A stretch of 64,000 nt of DNA from Streptomyces sp. 846.5 (GTDB taxonomy: Bacteria; Actinomycetota; Actinomycetes; Streptomycetales; Streptomycetaceae). The DNA lies in NCBI RefSeq assembly GCF_004365705.1, contig NZ_SOBN01000001.1, positions 1,628,555 to 1,692,554 on the forward strand. The letters are read 5' to 3'. Position numbers and translations under genes: made by a program. The notes under the pieces were generated by a model, which was given only the letters and a program-made list of their open reading frames with translations, searched no databases and was not told the DNA's origin. How positions within the stretch are numbered: the stretch's first letter is position 1; each line of letters opens with the position of its first letter. Shown here piece after piece: positions 24,795-32,273 of this stretch.

Positions 24795-26772
24795 GGATGG
24801 TGCGGTACTCGGCAGGCTGCGCCGCCGGGACGGTGTAGAGGCTGCTCGGGTCGGTGCCCACCTCCGAGCCGGTGACCGGCAGCGGCTTGGGCGTGGAGTA
24901 GCCGGCGAACAGCATGGTCAGCGTGCCGTTGCCGTTCTGCACCACGGTCGGGTCGTAGACCCGGCCCGAGTAGTAGCCGGAGAGGCCGAGCGCGCCGCCG
25001 CTGGTCGCCTGCTTCGCCAGGGCGGAGAAGGTGTAGTCGGTGCCGATCAGCTTCTGCGGGGTGCTCCAGTTCTTTCCGTCCTTGGAGGAGGAGTAGAAGA
25101 TCTGGTTGAAGGCGTCGCTGTCGCCGTCCGAGGCATAGGCGCCGGACAGGAACAGGCCGTAGGTCCCGTCCGGGTTGGTGATGACCGTGCCGCGCGAGCC
25201 GACCCAGCGCAGCACCGAGTCACTGCCGGAGGTCGGGTCGTTGAGCCCGGAGACCTGGCCGAGGTCGGTGAAGTGCACGCCGTCGTAGGTGTAGGCGGCG
25301 CGGACCACCGAGTAGTCCTCGTTGTTGCCGTAGAGCGACTTGGGCTTGTTCTTGCCCTCGCCGATCGCCGCCAGCTGGGCGTAGGGAACGGTGGCAGCGC
25401 CAGGGGCTCCGACGCTGCTGCCCTTGGCCACCGCGCCGGTGCCCCCGGTGCAGCCGGTCAAGTCGGTGGCGTCCGCGCCGGTGCAGCTGACCTGCACGAT
25501 GCCGGCCCCGGTGCCCAGGCTCACGGTGACCGAGCCGCCGGTGGGCTGGAGCGCGGTGGTGTCGCCGACCGGGATGGTGGCGGCGGGCAGCGTCACGGCC
25601 GCCGTGGTGGTGGTCGGGGTGAAGTAGTTGAGGATCTTCTCGGTGTAGAGCACGGCGACACTGCCCTTGGGCGCGCCCTGGTAGTGCGACAGGGTGCTGA
25701 TGATGCCGTCGGGGGCGATCAGGCCCGAGGTCTGGTCGGCGCCCGCCGGAATCGCCGCGTCGGCCGTGACCGCGTCGCCCGCCGCGACGCTGACCCCGGC
25801 CGCGTCGCGGGTGGTGCACCCGGTCAGCGCGGTGGCGGTGGCGACGGCGTCGTTGCAGTCCACGATGTGTCCGTCGACATTGAAGTGCCCCGGCTGCTCG
25901 AAGCCGGTGGTCGAGCCGACGTTCACGGTGACGCCCGCACCGGTCGGACCGGCCGGGATGCTGACCGCCGCGGTCGCGGTGGTGCTGCCGCCCTTGCCGA
26001 CCGGCTCGGTCGCGGGCAGCCCGGCCAGCGGGTCGCCACCCTTGGGCGAGAGCTTGTGGACGATCAGGTTGACGCCCAGCGCGTCCCCGGTGGGACGGCT
26101 CAGGGTGTAGAGCACCTGCGCGCGCTTTCCGCTGCCCGCCTGGCCGTTGCCGCCGTAGCCGGGGACGGACAGCACGAAGGCATGGCCCTGGCCGTCGTCG
26201 TTGGTGTTACCGGTGGCGCACAGGTTGGCGTTCTGCTCCAGCGCCTCGCCGGTGTACTTCCAGGTCTTGCCGTGGTCGGTCGAGGTGGCCGAGACGACCG
26301 CCTCGTTCGTGTCCTTGGGCCGGTAGTCGAAGTAGCCGGTCAGCGTGCGGCCGCCGTCGTCACTGGTGACGAACGGGAAGTAGTACGGCTGCATCGGCAG
26401 CACCGTGCCCTTGGGCTGGCGCAGCACGGTGCCGGTCGCCGAGCTGGTGCCGTTGTCGGTGGAGCAGTAGCCGGTGAGCGGGCCGGGGGTTCCCGTCGAT
26501 CCGCTCTGCGCGGGCACGGCACCGGTGCCGGACGGGTCGACGGCCACATTGGGGTAGGTCACCCCGCCGACGCTGATGGTGGAGCCGAACGCCGGGTCCC
26601 CCTGGGCGAGGGTCCACGGACCGCCCTTGACCTTGTCGACGACCGGGGTGCCGATCGAGTATCCCGCCAGGTGCCGGTGGGAGTGGTTCAGGCTGCTCTG
26701 CGGCAGGGCGGCGACGCAGGCGAGTGCGGCCACGCCGACGGCTGCTGCCGTCGCGGTGCGGCGACGAGTCAT
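24760..26772 (-). CDS. Secreted Asp-box beta-propeller protein with two inserted repeat domains
   Basis: 670 aa with an N-terminal signal peptide (RRRTATAAAVGVAALACVAA). The backbone looks like a sialidase/GH43-like propeller: SDDGGRTLTGYFDYR, STDHGKTWKYTG and SSKDGKNWSTPQ resemble Asp boxes (S-x-D-x-G-x-x-W), and repeated blades end with VTNPDGTYGLFLSG and YDPTVVQNGNGTLTMLF. Two related small domains are inserted, each ending ALTGCT or DLTGCTGG with a Val/Thr-rich strand pair before it, similar to modules seen in phage tail and surface proteins. GAAGG lies seven bases before the ATG. A polysaccharide or glycoprotein hydrolase is possible; catalytic residues could not be assigned. Confidence 0.6.
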   Translation of the reverse strand: MTRRRTATAAAVGVAALACVAALPQSSLNHSHRHLAGYSIGTPVVDKVKGGPWTLAQGDPAFGSTISVGGVTYPNVAVDPSGTGAVPAQSGSTGTPGPLTGYCSTDNGTSSATGTVLRQPKGTVLPMQPYYFPFVTSDDGGRTLTGYFDYRPKDTNEAVVSATSTDHGKTWKYTGEALEQNANLCATGNTNDDGQGHAFVLSVPGYGGNGQAGSGKRAQVLYTLSRPTGDALGVNLIVHKLSPKGGDPLAGLPATEPVGKGGSTTATAAVSIPAGPTGAGVTVNVGSTTGFEQPGHFNVDGHIVDCNDAVATATALTGCTTRDAAGVSVAAGDAVTADAAIPAGADQTSGLIAPDGIISTLSHYQGAPKGSVAVLYTEKILNYFTPTTTTAAVTLPAATIPVGDTTALQPTGGSVTVSLGTGAGIVQVSCTGADATDLTGCTGGTGAVAKGSSVGAPGAATVPYAQLAAIGEGKNKPKSLYGNNEDYSVVRAAYTYDGVHFTDLGQVSGLNDPTSGSDSVLRWVGSRGTVITNPDGTYGLFLSGAYASDGDSDAFNQIFYSSSKDGKNWSTPQKLIGTDYTFSALAKQATSGGALGLSGYYSGRVYDPTVVQNGNGTLTMLFAGYSTPKPLPVTGSEVGTDPSSLYTVPAAQPAEYRTILSVTLRPHWTR

Positions 26773-26858
26773 GGTGAAGCCCTTCAGGGGTGGGCGGTAC
26801 GGGGATTCGGCGTGATCCTGACCCCATGTCGGCAGTGGCGGCAGGGCTCGGAGCGACT

Positions 26859-26880
26859 GTTCACCCGGTGTTCGGGCGTA
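26859..26880 (+). promoter_or_regulatory. Possible PHO box (two 11-base units)
   Basis: GTTCACCCGGT followed at once by GTTCGGGCGTA matches two direct repeat units of the actinobacterial PhoP site (GTTCACC core). It lies in the divergent gap between the propeller gene and the COG4705-like gene. The second unit is poor, so this is tentative. Confidence 0.3.
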
Positions 26881-27008
26881 CGCATCCGGCCCGGCACCGG
26901 GGCGCTGACAAGTCGAGCCTGTTATCCGGGTGTTAGGTGTTTCGTGCGAGGCTTGCGCGGTCCATGTCCAGCACGAGAACGGTCGCCGCCCACATGTCGA
27001 CAGGCCAG

Positions 27009-27788
27009 ATGGCAAAGCACCGCGCGGCAGCACCCGCACGGCACGCCCTGAGCAAGGTTCCGGAAGTCACCCTGTACTTCTGGATCACCAAGGTCCTCAC
27101 CACCGGGATGGGCGAGACCACCTCGGACTTCCTGGCCCAGCACATCAACCCGGTGATCGCCGTGGGCCTGGGATTCGTGGCTTTCGCCGCCGCGATGCTG
27201 ATCCAGTTCCGTGCTCCCCGCTACACCGCCTGGATCTACTGGACCGCGGTGGTGATGGTCAGCGTCTTCGGCACCATGGCCGCCGATGTGCTGCACGTCC
27301 AGTTCAAGATCCCGTACACGGTGTCCACCGTGTTCTTCAGCGTGGTCCTGGCCGTGGTCCTGGTCGCCTGGTACAAGGTCGAGGGGACGCTGTCGATCCA
27401 CAGCATCCACACCCGCAGCCGTGAGCTCTTCTACTGGGCGACCGTGCTGACCACCTTCGCGCTGGGCACCGCCGCGGGCGACCTGACCGCGATGAGCCTG
27501 CACCTGGGCTACTGGGCCTCCGGCGTGCTGTTCGCGGTGCTCATCGCGATCCCCGCGGTGGCGCACTGGCGCTTCGGGATGAACCCGATCACCGCCTTCT
27601 GGTTCGCCTACATCATCACCCGTCCGCTCGGCGCCTCCTTCGCCGACTGGATGGCGGTCACCCACGTCCGCGGCGGCCTCGCCTGGGGCACCGGGCCGGT
27701 CAGCCTGGGCTGGGCCCTGGTCATCCTGGGCTTCGTGATCTACCTGGCCGTCTCCCGCAAGGACGTCGCGGAGCGCGAACTGAGCTGA
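27009..27788 (+). CDS. COG4705-like integral membrane protein with internal duplication
   Basis: About 259 aa, eight hydrophobic helices. The two halves repeat a signature: KVPEVTLYFWITKVLTTGMG followed by ETTSDFL near the N-terminus and RELFYWATVLTTFALGTAAG followed by DLTA in the middle, each with a small-residue TT-x-G-E/T-x-x-x-D core. A further FWFAYIITRPLGASFADWM block occurs near the end. This is the pattern of the uncharacterised membrane-anchored COG4705 family. Starts at 26964, 26994 or 27009 are all possible; I prefer 27009 because homologues begin shortly before the KVP motif, though its ribosome site is weak. The conserved acidic residues inside helices suggest cation transport, which is inference. 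Confidence 0.7.
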   Translation: MAKHRAAAPARHALSKVPEVTLYFWITKVLTTGMGETTSDFLAQHINPVIAVGLGFVAFAAAMLIQFRAPRYTAWIYWTAVVMVSVFGTMAADVLHVQFKIPYTVSTVFFSVVLAVVLVAWYKVEGTLSIHSIHTRSRELFYWATVLTTFALGTAAGDLTAMSLHLGYWASGVLFAVLIAIPAVAHWRFGMNPITAFWFAYIITRPLGASFADWMAVTHVRGGLAWGTGPVSLGWALVILGFVIYLAVSRKDVAERELS

Positions 27789-27809
27789 GCTGAACTGAAC
27801 TGAACTGAG
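27780..27809. repeat. Pentanucleotide repeat, six copies of CTGAR
   Basis: Six head-to-tail CTGAG/CTGAA units begin in the last codons of the COG4705-like gene and run past its stop. The period of five places TGA in every frame, so slippage could change only the final residues. Confidence 0.7.
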
Positions 27810-27826
27810 AGGTTACGGCGGCGGCA

Positions 27827-27860
27827 GCGACACCGGCTCACTACTCGACGCCGGTGTCGC
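27827..27860. terminator. Hairpin between convergent genes
   Basis: Bases 27827-27836 pair perfectly with 27851-27860 (10 bp, 14-base loop). The loop contains the stop codon of the leftward membrane-protein gene, and the site follows the COG4705-like stop, so it can terminate both. Confidence 0.6.
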
Positions 27861-28491
27861 GCGGCCCACGCGCCGCCACCACCGCCGTCCCGGCCGCGAA
27901 GACCAGACTCGCGCAGAGCCATCCCCCCAGGTCGTGCACGGGCCGGCCGGCCCACATCCACGGCGTCCGCCAGCCCTCCAGCAGCGCGAACTCGGCCACC
28001 ACGGTGTAGGCCAGCGTCCCGGCCCAGGCGAGCGCGCCGCCGAGCACCGCGGCGGTGAGCAGCCCGACACCCACCAGCCCGGCCACATCGCGCAGCACCC
28101 CCAGCCCGCCGCCCGGCAACCGCTCGCCCACCGCCCCGAACACCAGGGCGCCGACCGCGCCACCGCTCAGCAGCAGGGCGGCGCCCAGCCGCAGCAGCGG
28201 CAGCCAGTGGCTGGTGGTCCGCTCGCTCTCGCCGAACGGGTTCCGTGCGGAGACGGCGACGACCGAGGCCGCCCCGCACTCGATCAGCAGCAGCATCTGC
28301 TGGGCAGTGGCCCCGTCGCCCTGGATCCAGCGCAGCTGCAGAGCGACCCGCAGCAGCACCGCACAGGCGAGCAACGCGCCCGTTGCACTGGGTGCCTGAC
28401 GACTGATCAGATGCAGCCGGAACAGCCTGGGCCCGGCCGTTCGCGGTGACCGGTCCCGCTCCAGGTGCACCGGCGGCGTCACAGCGGTCAC
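27841..28491 (-). CDS. Membrane protein, last gene of the ECF-ABC operon
   Basis: 216 aa with five to six hydrophobic helices (for example ATGALLACAVLLRVALQL, LGAALLLSGGAVGALVFGA, GWLCASLVFAAGTAVVAA) and short charged loops. No enzymatic motif is visible. It is coupled to the preceding permease gene by a GTGA overlap at 28488-28491, which sets the start; a longer frame runs antiparallel to that gene's coding sequence in another phase and is not credible. It is probably an accessory membrane subunit of the ABC-2 transporter. I do not recognise a specific family. Confidence 0.75.
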   Translation of the reverse strand: MTAVTPPVHLERDRSPRTAGPRLFRLHLISRQAPSATGALLACAVLLRVALQLRWIQGDGATAQQMLLLIECGAASVVAVSARNPFGESERTTSHWLPLLRLGAALLLSGGAVGALVFGAVGERLPGGGLGVLRDVAGLVGVGLLTAAVLGGALAWAGTLAYTVVAEFALLEGWRTPWMWAGRPVHDLGGWLCASLVFAAGTAVVAARGPRDTGVE

Positions 28492-30071
28492 GGCAGCTGC
28501 TCCAGGGTGATCCGGCCGGCCCGGAGCTCGGCCAGGTGGGCGGTCAGCCAGGCGTGCCGTTCGGCCGCGGGGAGTGCGGCGAAGCGGGCACCCGCGGCGT
28601 AGGCCGGCGTGCCGGGCTGCGGCACGACCACCGTGGACCCGTCGAGCTGAGCGAAGATCGCCAGGCTGTCCGGCGACACCCCGGCCGCCCGCAGCAGCCC
28701 CTCCGACACCGCCTGCTGCGCCTGGTCCGCATGGCCGACCAGACTGTCGACGACCGTCCCGGCGACCGGGGGCAGCACCTCCGCGGTGAGCCGGGAGACG
28801 CTGGACCACATCTGCTGCGAGGTGCAGCAGGGCCCCGGCCTCCCGGGCTGCGAACCGGTCGACGGACCCGGCCCGATCCACATCGCGCCGTCATAGCCGA
28901 TGTTCAGCGCCAGCTGGACCACCGGCGGCGATCCGGCGACGACCGCGCCCGCGAGTGCCACATGCCGGCTCTCCAGGCTGACCTGGTCGAACCGCACCGG
29001 CGCCCCCGGCAGTCCGGCCACCTCCCGGACCAGTGGATCCAGGGCCGCGGCCAGCGTCGGCAGATACGCCCGGTAGACCGGGTTCAGGCACACCGGGACC
29101 GTGGACCCGGCGCACACCGGGGTGTAGGCGACGGGCCGGTCGTCGGCCGCGTCGTGCAGGGCCGGTACGACCACGCCGTTCGCCGCCACCCTGGCCGTCC
29201 CGACCAGCCCGATCGCGGTCCCGGACGCGGCCAGCCCGACCGCGACCACGGCCGCGGCCACCCGACGCAGGCCGTGTCCCCCGCACACGGCCTGCACCCC
29301 CAGCAGGCCCAGTGCCGCGACGGCCAGACCCCCCAGGAACAGCAGCTGAGTGATGGACAGATCGGGCAGGTACGGATAGAAGACCCCCGCGTCGGCCCTG
29401 GGCGGCGCCAGCGAGTACGCGGGTGATGCCGTCGGCGAGAGCAGGACGTACCGGCCGCCGCTGCGCAGCGTCTCCCGCAGCACCAGGCCGGTGACGATCG
29501 CCGCCAGCGGTGCGGTGAACCGGCTGGGGACCAGCACCCCCAGGGCGAAGCCCAGGGCGCTGAACGCCGCCAGCGCCACGGCGCCGACCACGACCGGCCA
29601 CCACAGCGGACTGCCTGCGGCACCCTGCGAGGCGGTCATCCCGTAGAGGAAGCCCACGCAGGCCAGATACGTCCCCAGCGTCCAGCCGGCGGTGGCGGCC
29701 CAGCTCGCCGTCCGGGCCGCCCAGCGCGGCAGCGGGGTGATGTCCACCTGCTCGCCGATCCCGCGTCGCCGGTCACGTCCGCCGACCCAGGCCGCCGCGC
29801 CCACCACGAAGGGGGCGAAGTCGTCCACGGCCATGCCCTGACGCAGGATCAGCGTGCGCGAGCCCCACAGGGCCGGGAGCGCCATGCTGCTGCGGTAGGT
29901 GTCCAGCCAGAAGGCCACCAGGGCCAGCGGCACCATCCACATCATGGTGCTGCGACGCAGCTCCAGCCGCAGCAGCCGGCCTGCGGAGAGCCTGAGCACA
30001 GCCGGGATCCTGGGGATTCGCGGGCCCTGTGACCCGCCCGGGCTCCGCGCCGGGAGCGTGACGGCGCTCAT
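28488..30071 (-). CDS. ABC-2-type transporter membrane subunit with large extracytoplasmic domain
   Basis: 527 aa. About seven helices occupy residues 35-300 (MMWMVPLALVAFWLDTYRSS, WWPVVVGAVALAAFSALGFA, LLFLGGLAVAALGLLGVQAV). The C-terminal 220 residues are soluble, with a Cys pair in VCAGSTVPVCLNP and a CC in GPCCTSQQMW that could form disulfides outside the cell, then a Pro/Ala-rich tail. The ATG at 30071 overlaps the ATPase stop (ATGA). It likely pairs with the 247-aa membrane protein encoded upstream to make an exporter driven by the ATPase between them. What it transports is unknown. Confidence 0.78.
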   Translation of the reverse strand: MSAVTLPARSPGGSQGPRIPRIPAVLRLSAGRLLRLELRRSTMMWMVPLALVAFWLDTYRSSMALPALWGSRTLILRQGMAVDDFAPFVVGAAAWVGGRDRRRGIGEQVDITPLPRWAARTASWAATAGWTLGTYLACVGFLYGMTASQGAAGSPLWWPVVVGAVALAAFSALGFALGVLVPSRFTAPLAAIVTGLVLRETLRSGGRYVLLSPTASPAYSLAPPRADAGVFYPYLPDLSITQLLFLGGLAVAALGLLGVQAVCGGHGLRRVAAAVVAVGLAASGTAIGLVGTARVAANGVVVPALHDAADDRPVAYTPVCAGSTVPVCLNPVYRAYLPTLAAALDPLVREVAGLPGAPVRFDQVSLESRHVALAGAVVAGSPPVVQLALNIGYDGAMWIGPGPSTGSQPGRPGPCCTSQQMWSSVSRLTAEVLPPVAGTVVDSLVGHADQAQQAVSEGLLRAAGVSPDSLAIFAQLDGSTVVVPQPGTPAYAAGARFAALPAAERHAWLTAHLAELRAGRITLEQLP

Positions 30072-30811
30072 GCCCGCGCCGCCGCGAGGACCGCGCTGTA
30101 GCCGCGCTCCAGCGGTGCGTCGCCGGTGCCGTGCCCGACGCCCCGGGCGGTGAGTTCGTCCGGGGTGCCCTGGAAGGCGATCCTGCCCTGGTGCATCAGC
30201 GCGACCTCGGCGCAGGCAGCGCCGACGTCCTCGACCAGGTGGGTGCTGACCACGACGGTGGAACGCTGCCCCAACTCCCGGATCAGGGACCGGAACTCGA
30301 CCCGCTGCTCGGGGTCGAGACCGGCCGTGGGCTCGTCGAAGAGCAGCAACTCGGGCTCGTTGACGATCGCCTGGGCGATCCCGGCCCTGCGCAGCATCCC
30401 GCCGGACAGGGTGCGCAGTTTCGCCTTGGCCTTGTCGCCCAGGCCGACCCGCTCCACGGCTGCGGCCACCGCCCCGGGCACCTGGCCCGGCGGCATCTCC
30501 TTGAGCAGCGCGAAGTACTCGACGAACTCGACCACGGTGAACCCCGGGTAGTAGCCCAGGTTCTGCGGCAGATAGCCGAGCCTGCGCCGGATCTCCCGGC
30601 GCGGTCCGTGCCCGGAGGGGTCCCGGTCCAGCAGCCGCATGCTGCCGGAGCTCGGCGGGATGACCGTGGCCAGCATCCGCAGCAGCGAGGTCTTGCCCGC
30701 GCCGTTGGGCCCGAGCAGGCCGAACACGCCCGTCCCGGTACTCAGGTCCACGCCGTCCACCGCCCGGGTGCGGCCGAACCGCCTGGTGAGGTCACTGATC
30801 TCGATGTTCAC
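30068..30811 (-). CDS. ABC transporter ATP-binding protein (ABC-2 exporter type)
   Basis: 247 aa, single ATPase domain. Walker A GPNGAGKTS, Q-loop YLPQNLGYYPGF, signature LSGGMLRRAGIAQAI, Walker B LLLFDEPTAGLD and switch His in VVSTHLVED are all intact. The TLSGGM-R form with GYLPQ is typical of DrrA/bacitracin-type exporters. GTG at 30811 is chosen because GGGGA lies a few bases upstream and the family starts there (MNIEISDLTRRFG). It overlaps both neighbours by four bases, so all genes from the ECF sigma factor to the last membrane protein are translated as a chain. Confidence 0.92.
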   Translation of the reverse strand: MNIEISDLTRRFGRTRAVDGVDLSTGTGVFGLLGPNGAGKTSLLRMLATVIPPSSGSMRLLDRDPSGHGPRREIRRRLGYLPQNLGYYPGFTVVEFVEYFALLKEMPPGQVPGAVAAAVERVGLGDKAKAKLRTLSGGMLRRAGIAQAIVNEPELLLFDEPTAGLDPEQRVEFRSLIRELGQRSTVVVSTHLVEDVGAACAEVALMHQGRIAFQGTPDELTARGVGHGTGDAPLERGYSAVLAAARA

Positions 30812-31551
30812 TCGATCCCCTTTGTGGTCCTGGTGGTGTAGAGCACGACGGCGACGCTGCAGGCAGCGACGGCCAGATACGGAAGGACGAGGGCGGACCG
30901 GGTGACGGCGGCGGCGAGCTGCCCGGTGGCGGACTGGCCCCCGATCACGGTGATGGTCCACACCGCCAGTGCGGCGCCCACCCCGGTGTTCGCCGACTCC
31001 GAGACGGTGGCCACGGCCAGCGCGAGCGCCGACACCGCCGCCATCGGCACCAGCCAGCCGACGGCGATGCCCGCCACGGTGGGCGATACCGCCGAAGCGG
31101 CCAGGGCCAGCAGGGCGTTGACCGCGAACACCGCGAGGACCCGGGCCAGCAGCACCATCCGGTCGCTGACCGCCATACTCCGCGACAGCTCCCAGGCCGG
31201 GTCGAGTCCGGGTCCGTAGGAGTAGGCGACCGCGGCGCCGGCCAGGCCGGGGGCGGCCAGCGCCACCATCGGCTGCCCGGTCCCGGCGGTGGCCACGGCC
31301 CCGGCGCCGAGCACCACGACCGTGGCGAGCAGCCAGGGCAGCAGCAGCGACGGCGTGGTCAGCAGCGCCCGGGCCAGACCGGGCGAGCGCAGCAGCCGGG
31401 CGGCCAGACGCTCGACCGGGCCGCTCTCACGCCGCCACACCCGGGCGGCCACGCCCAACCAGACCCGGCCCAGGTCCACACCGTCCAGGCCTGAATCGCC
31501 CAGGCCCGCCCCGCCCAGGCCTACTCCGTCCGCATCACGCGGCGCCTCCAT
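30808..31551 (-). CDS. ABC-2-type membrane subunit adjoining ECF sigma factor
   Basis: 247 aa. The first 40 residues are Gly/Asp-rich (GVGLGGAGLGDSGLDGVDLG), followed by a basic segment and six or so helices (LLLPWLLATVVVLGAGAVAT, VFAVNALLALAASAVSPTVA, LVLPYLAVAACSVAVVLYTT). It has no zinc-finger or other anti-sigma motif in its cytoplasmic head. The ATG overlaps the sigma factor's stop by one base (TGATG), so expression is coupled. GGAGGAGGG just upstream is a very strong ribosome site. Likely a permease half of the transporter. Confidence 0.75.
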   Translation of the reverse strand: MEAPRDADGVGLGGAGLGDSGLDGVDLGRVWLGVAARVWRRESGPVERLAARLLRSPGLARALLTTPSLLLPWLLATVVVLGAGAVATAGTGQPMVALAAPGLAGAAVAYSYGPGLDPAWELSRSMAVSDRMVLLARVLAVFAVNALLALAASAVSPTVAGIAVGWLVPMAAVSALALAVATVSESANTGVGAALAVWTITVIGGQSATGQLAAAVTRSALVLPYLAVAACSVAVVLYTTRTTKGIE

Positions 31552-32135
31552 CACAGTCCCTCCTCCTGCGCCGCACGCCCGACCAGCGCCGTCCGCATCA
31601 ACCGCCGCACCCGGTGGGCCCGGCTCTTGACCGTGCCCTGGGGCACGCCCATCAACTGCGCCACCTGCGCGACCGGCTGATCCTCCACATACAGCAGCCG
31701 CCAGACCTCCCGCTCCGGGCTGCCCGCGGGACCGAGCACCGCCAGTGCGGCGGCCAGATCGGCCCGCGCCAGCACCGCCTCCGCCGGGTCCCGGGCGGCT
31801 GCCCGCCCCGCCGCCGCAAGCGCGTCGTCCAGAGCCGCCTCGTCCAGTACGGCGGTGTCGACCACGCCGGCCTCGTGGCCGTGGCGGCGCAGCCACCCGG
31901 CGGCCTGCCGACGGGCTATCACCCAGAGCCAGCCGCCCGCCGATCCCTGCGGGCGGTAGCCCTTGGCGCTGCGCCAGACCGCCAGGAACGTCTCCTGCAG
32001 CACGTCCTCGACGTCCTGGGCCGGCAGCGCCGTGCGCAGCCGGGCCGCCAGCCACGGCGCATGCCGGCCGAACAGCTCGCGGAGCGCACTCTCGTCGCCG
32101 CCGGCCAGGCGGGCGATCAGCTCGTCGTCGTCCAT
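31551..32135 (-). CDS. ECF-family RNA polymerase sigma factor
   Basis: 194 aa. Region 2 (ALRELFGRHAPWLAARLRTA, DVEDVLQETFLAVWRSAKGY) and region 4 (EREVWRLLYVEDQPVAQVAQ, MGVPQGTVKSRAHRVRRLM) are clear, joined by an Ala/Asp-rich linker. It directs RNA polymerase to specific promoters, typically after an external signal. ATG at 32135 is chosen for AGAGG five bases upstream. It heads an operon in which the next gene starts inside its stop codon and encodes a transporter membrane subunit; no cognate anti-sigma factor is visible. Autoregulation is expected, but no promoter could be assigned with confidence. Confidence 0.9.
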   Translation of the reverse strand: MDDDELIARLAGGDESALRELFGRHAPWLAARLRTALPAQDVEDVLQETFLAVWRSAKGYRPQGSAGGWLWVIARRQAAGWLRRHGHEAGVVDTAVLDEAALDDALAAAGRAAARDPAEAVLARADLAAALAVLGPAGSPEREVWRLLYVEDQPVAQVAQLMGVPQGTVKSRAHRVRRLMRTALVGRAAQEEGL

Positions 32136-32215
32136 CACTTCCTCTATTGCCGCGCACCGGGGTTCGGTTCACCAGAATCGCGGGCCTTCGGAACATCGCC
32201 GTCGAGAAAACAGCG

Positions 32216-32252
32216 GCGGCGGGGCCGGAGCATCAAGCCCCGACCCCGCCGC
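32216..32252 (-). terminator. Hairpin downstream of secreted phosphodiesterase gene
   Basis: Bases 32216-32231 pair with 32237-32252 (16 positions, two mismatches, 5-base loop), 21 bases beyond the stop of the leftward gene at 32274. GC-rich, no U-tract. Confidence 0.55.
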
Positions 32253-32273
32253 TGACCTATGTGTGCGTGCGCG

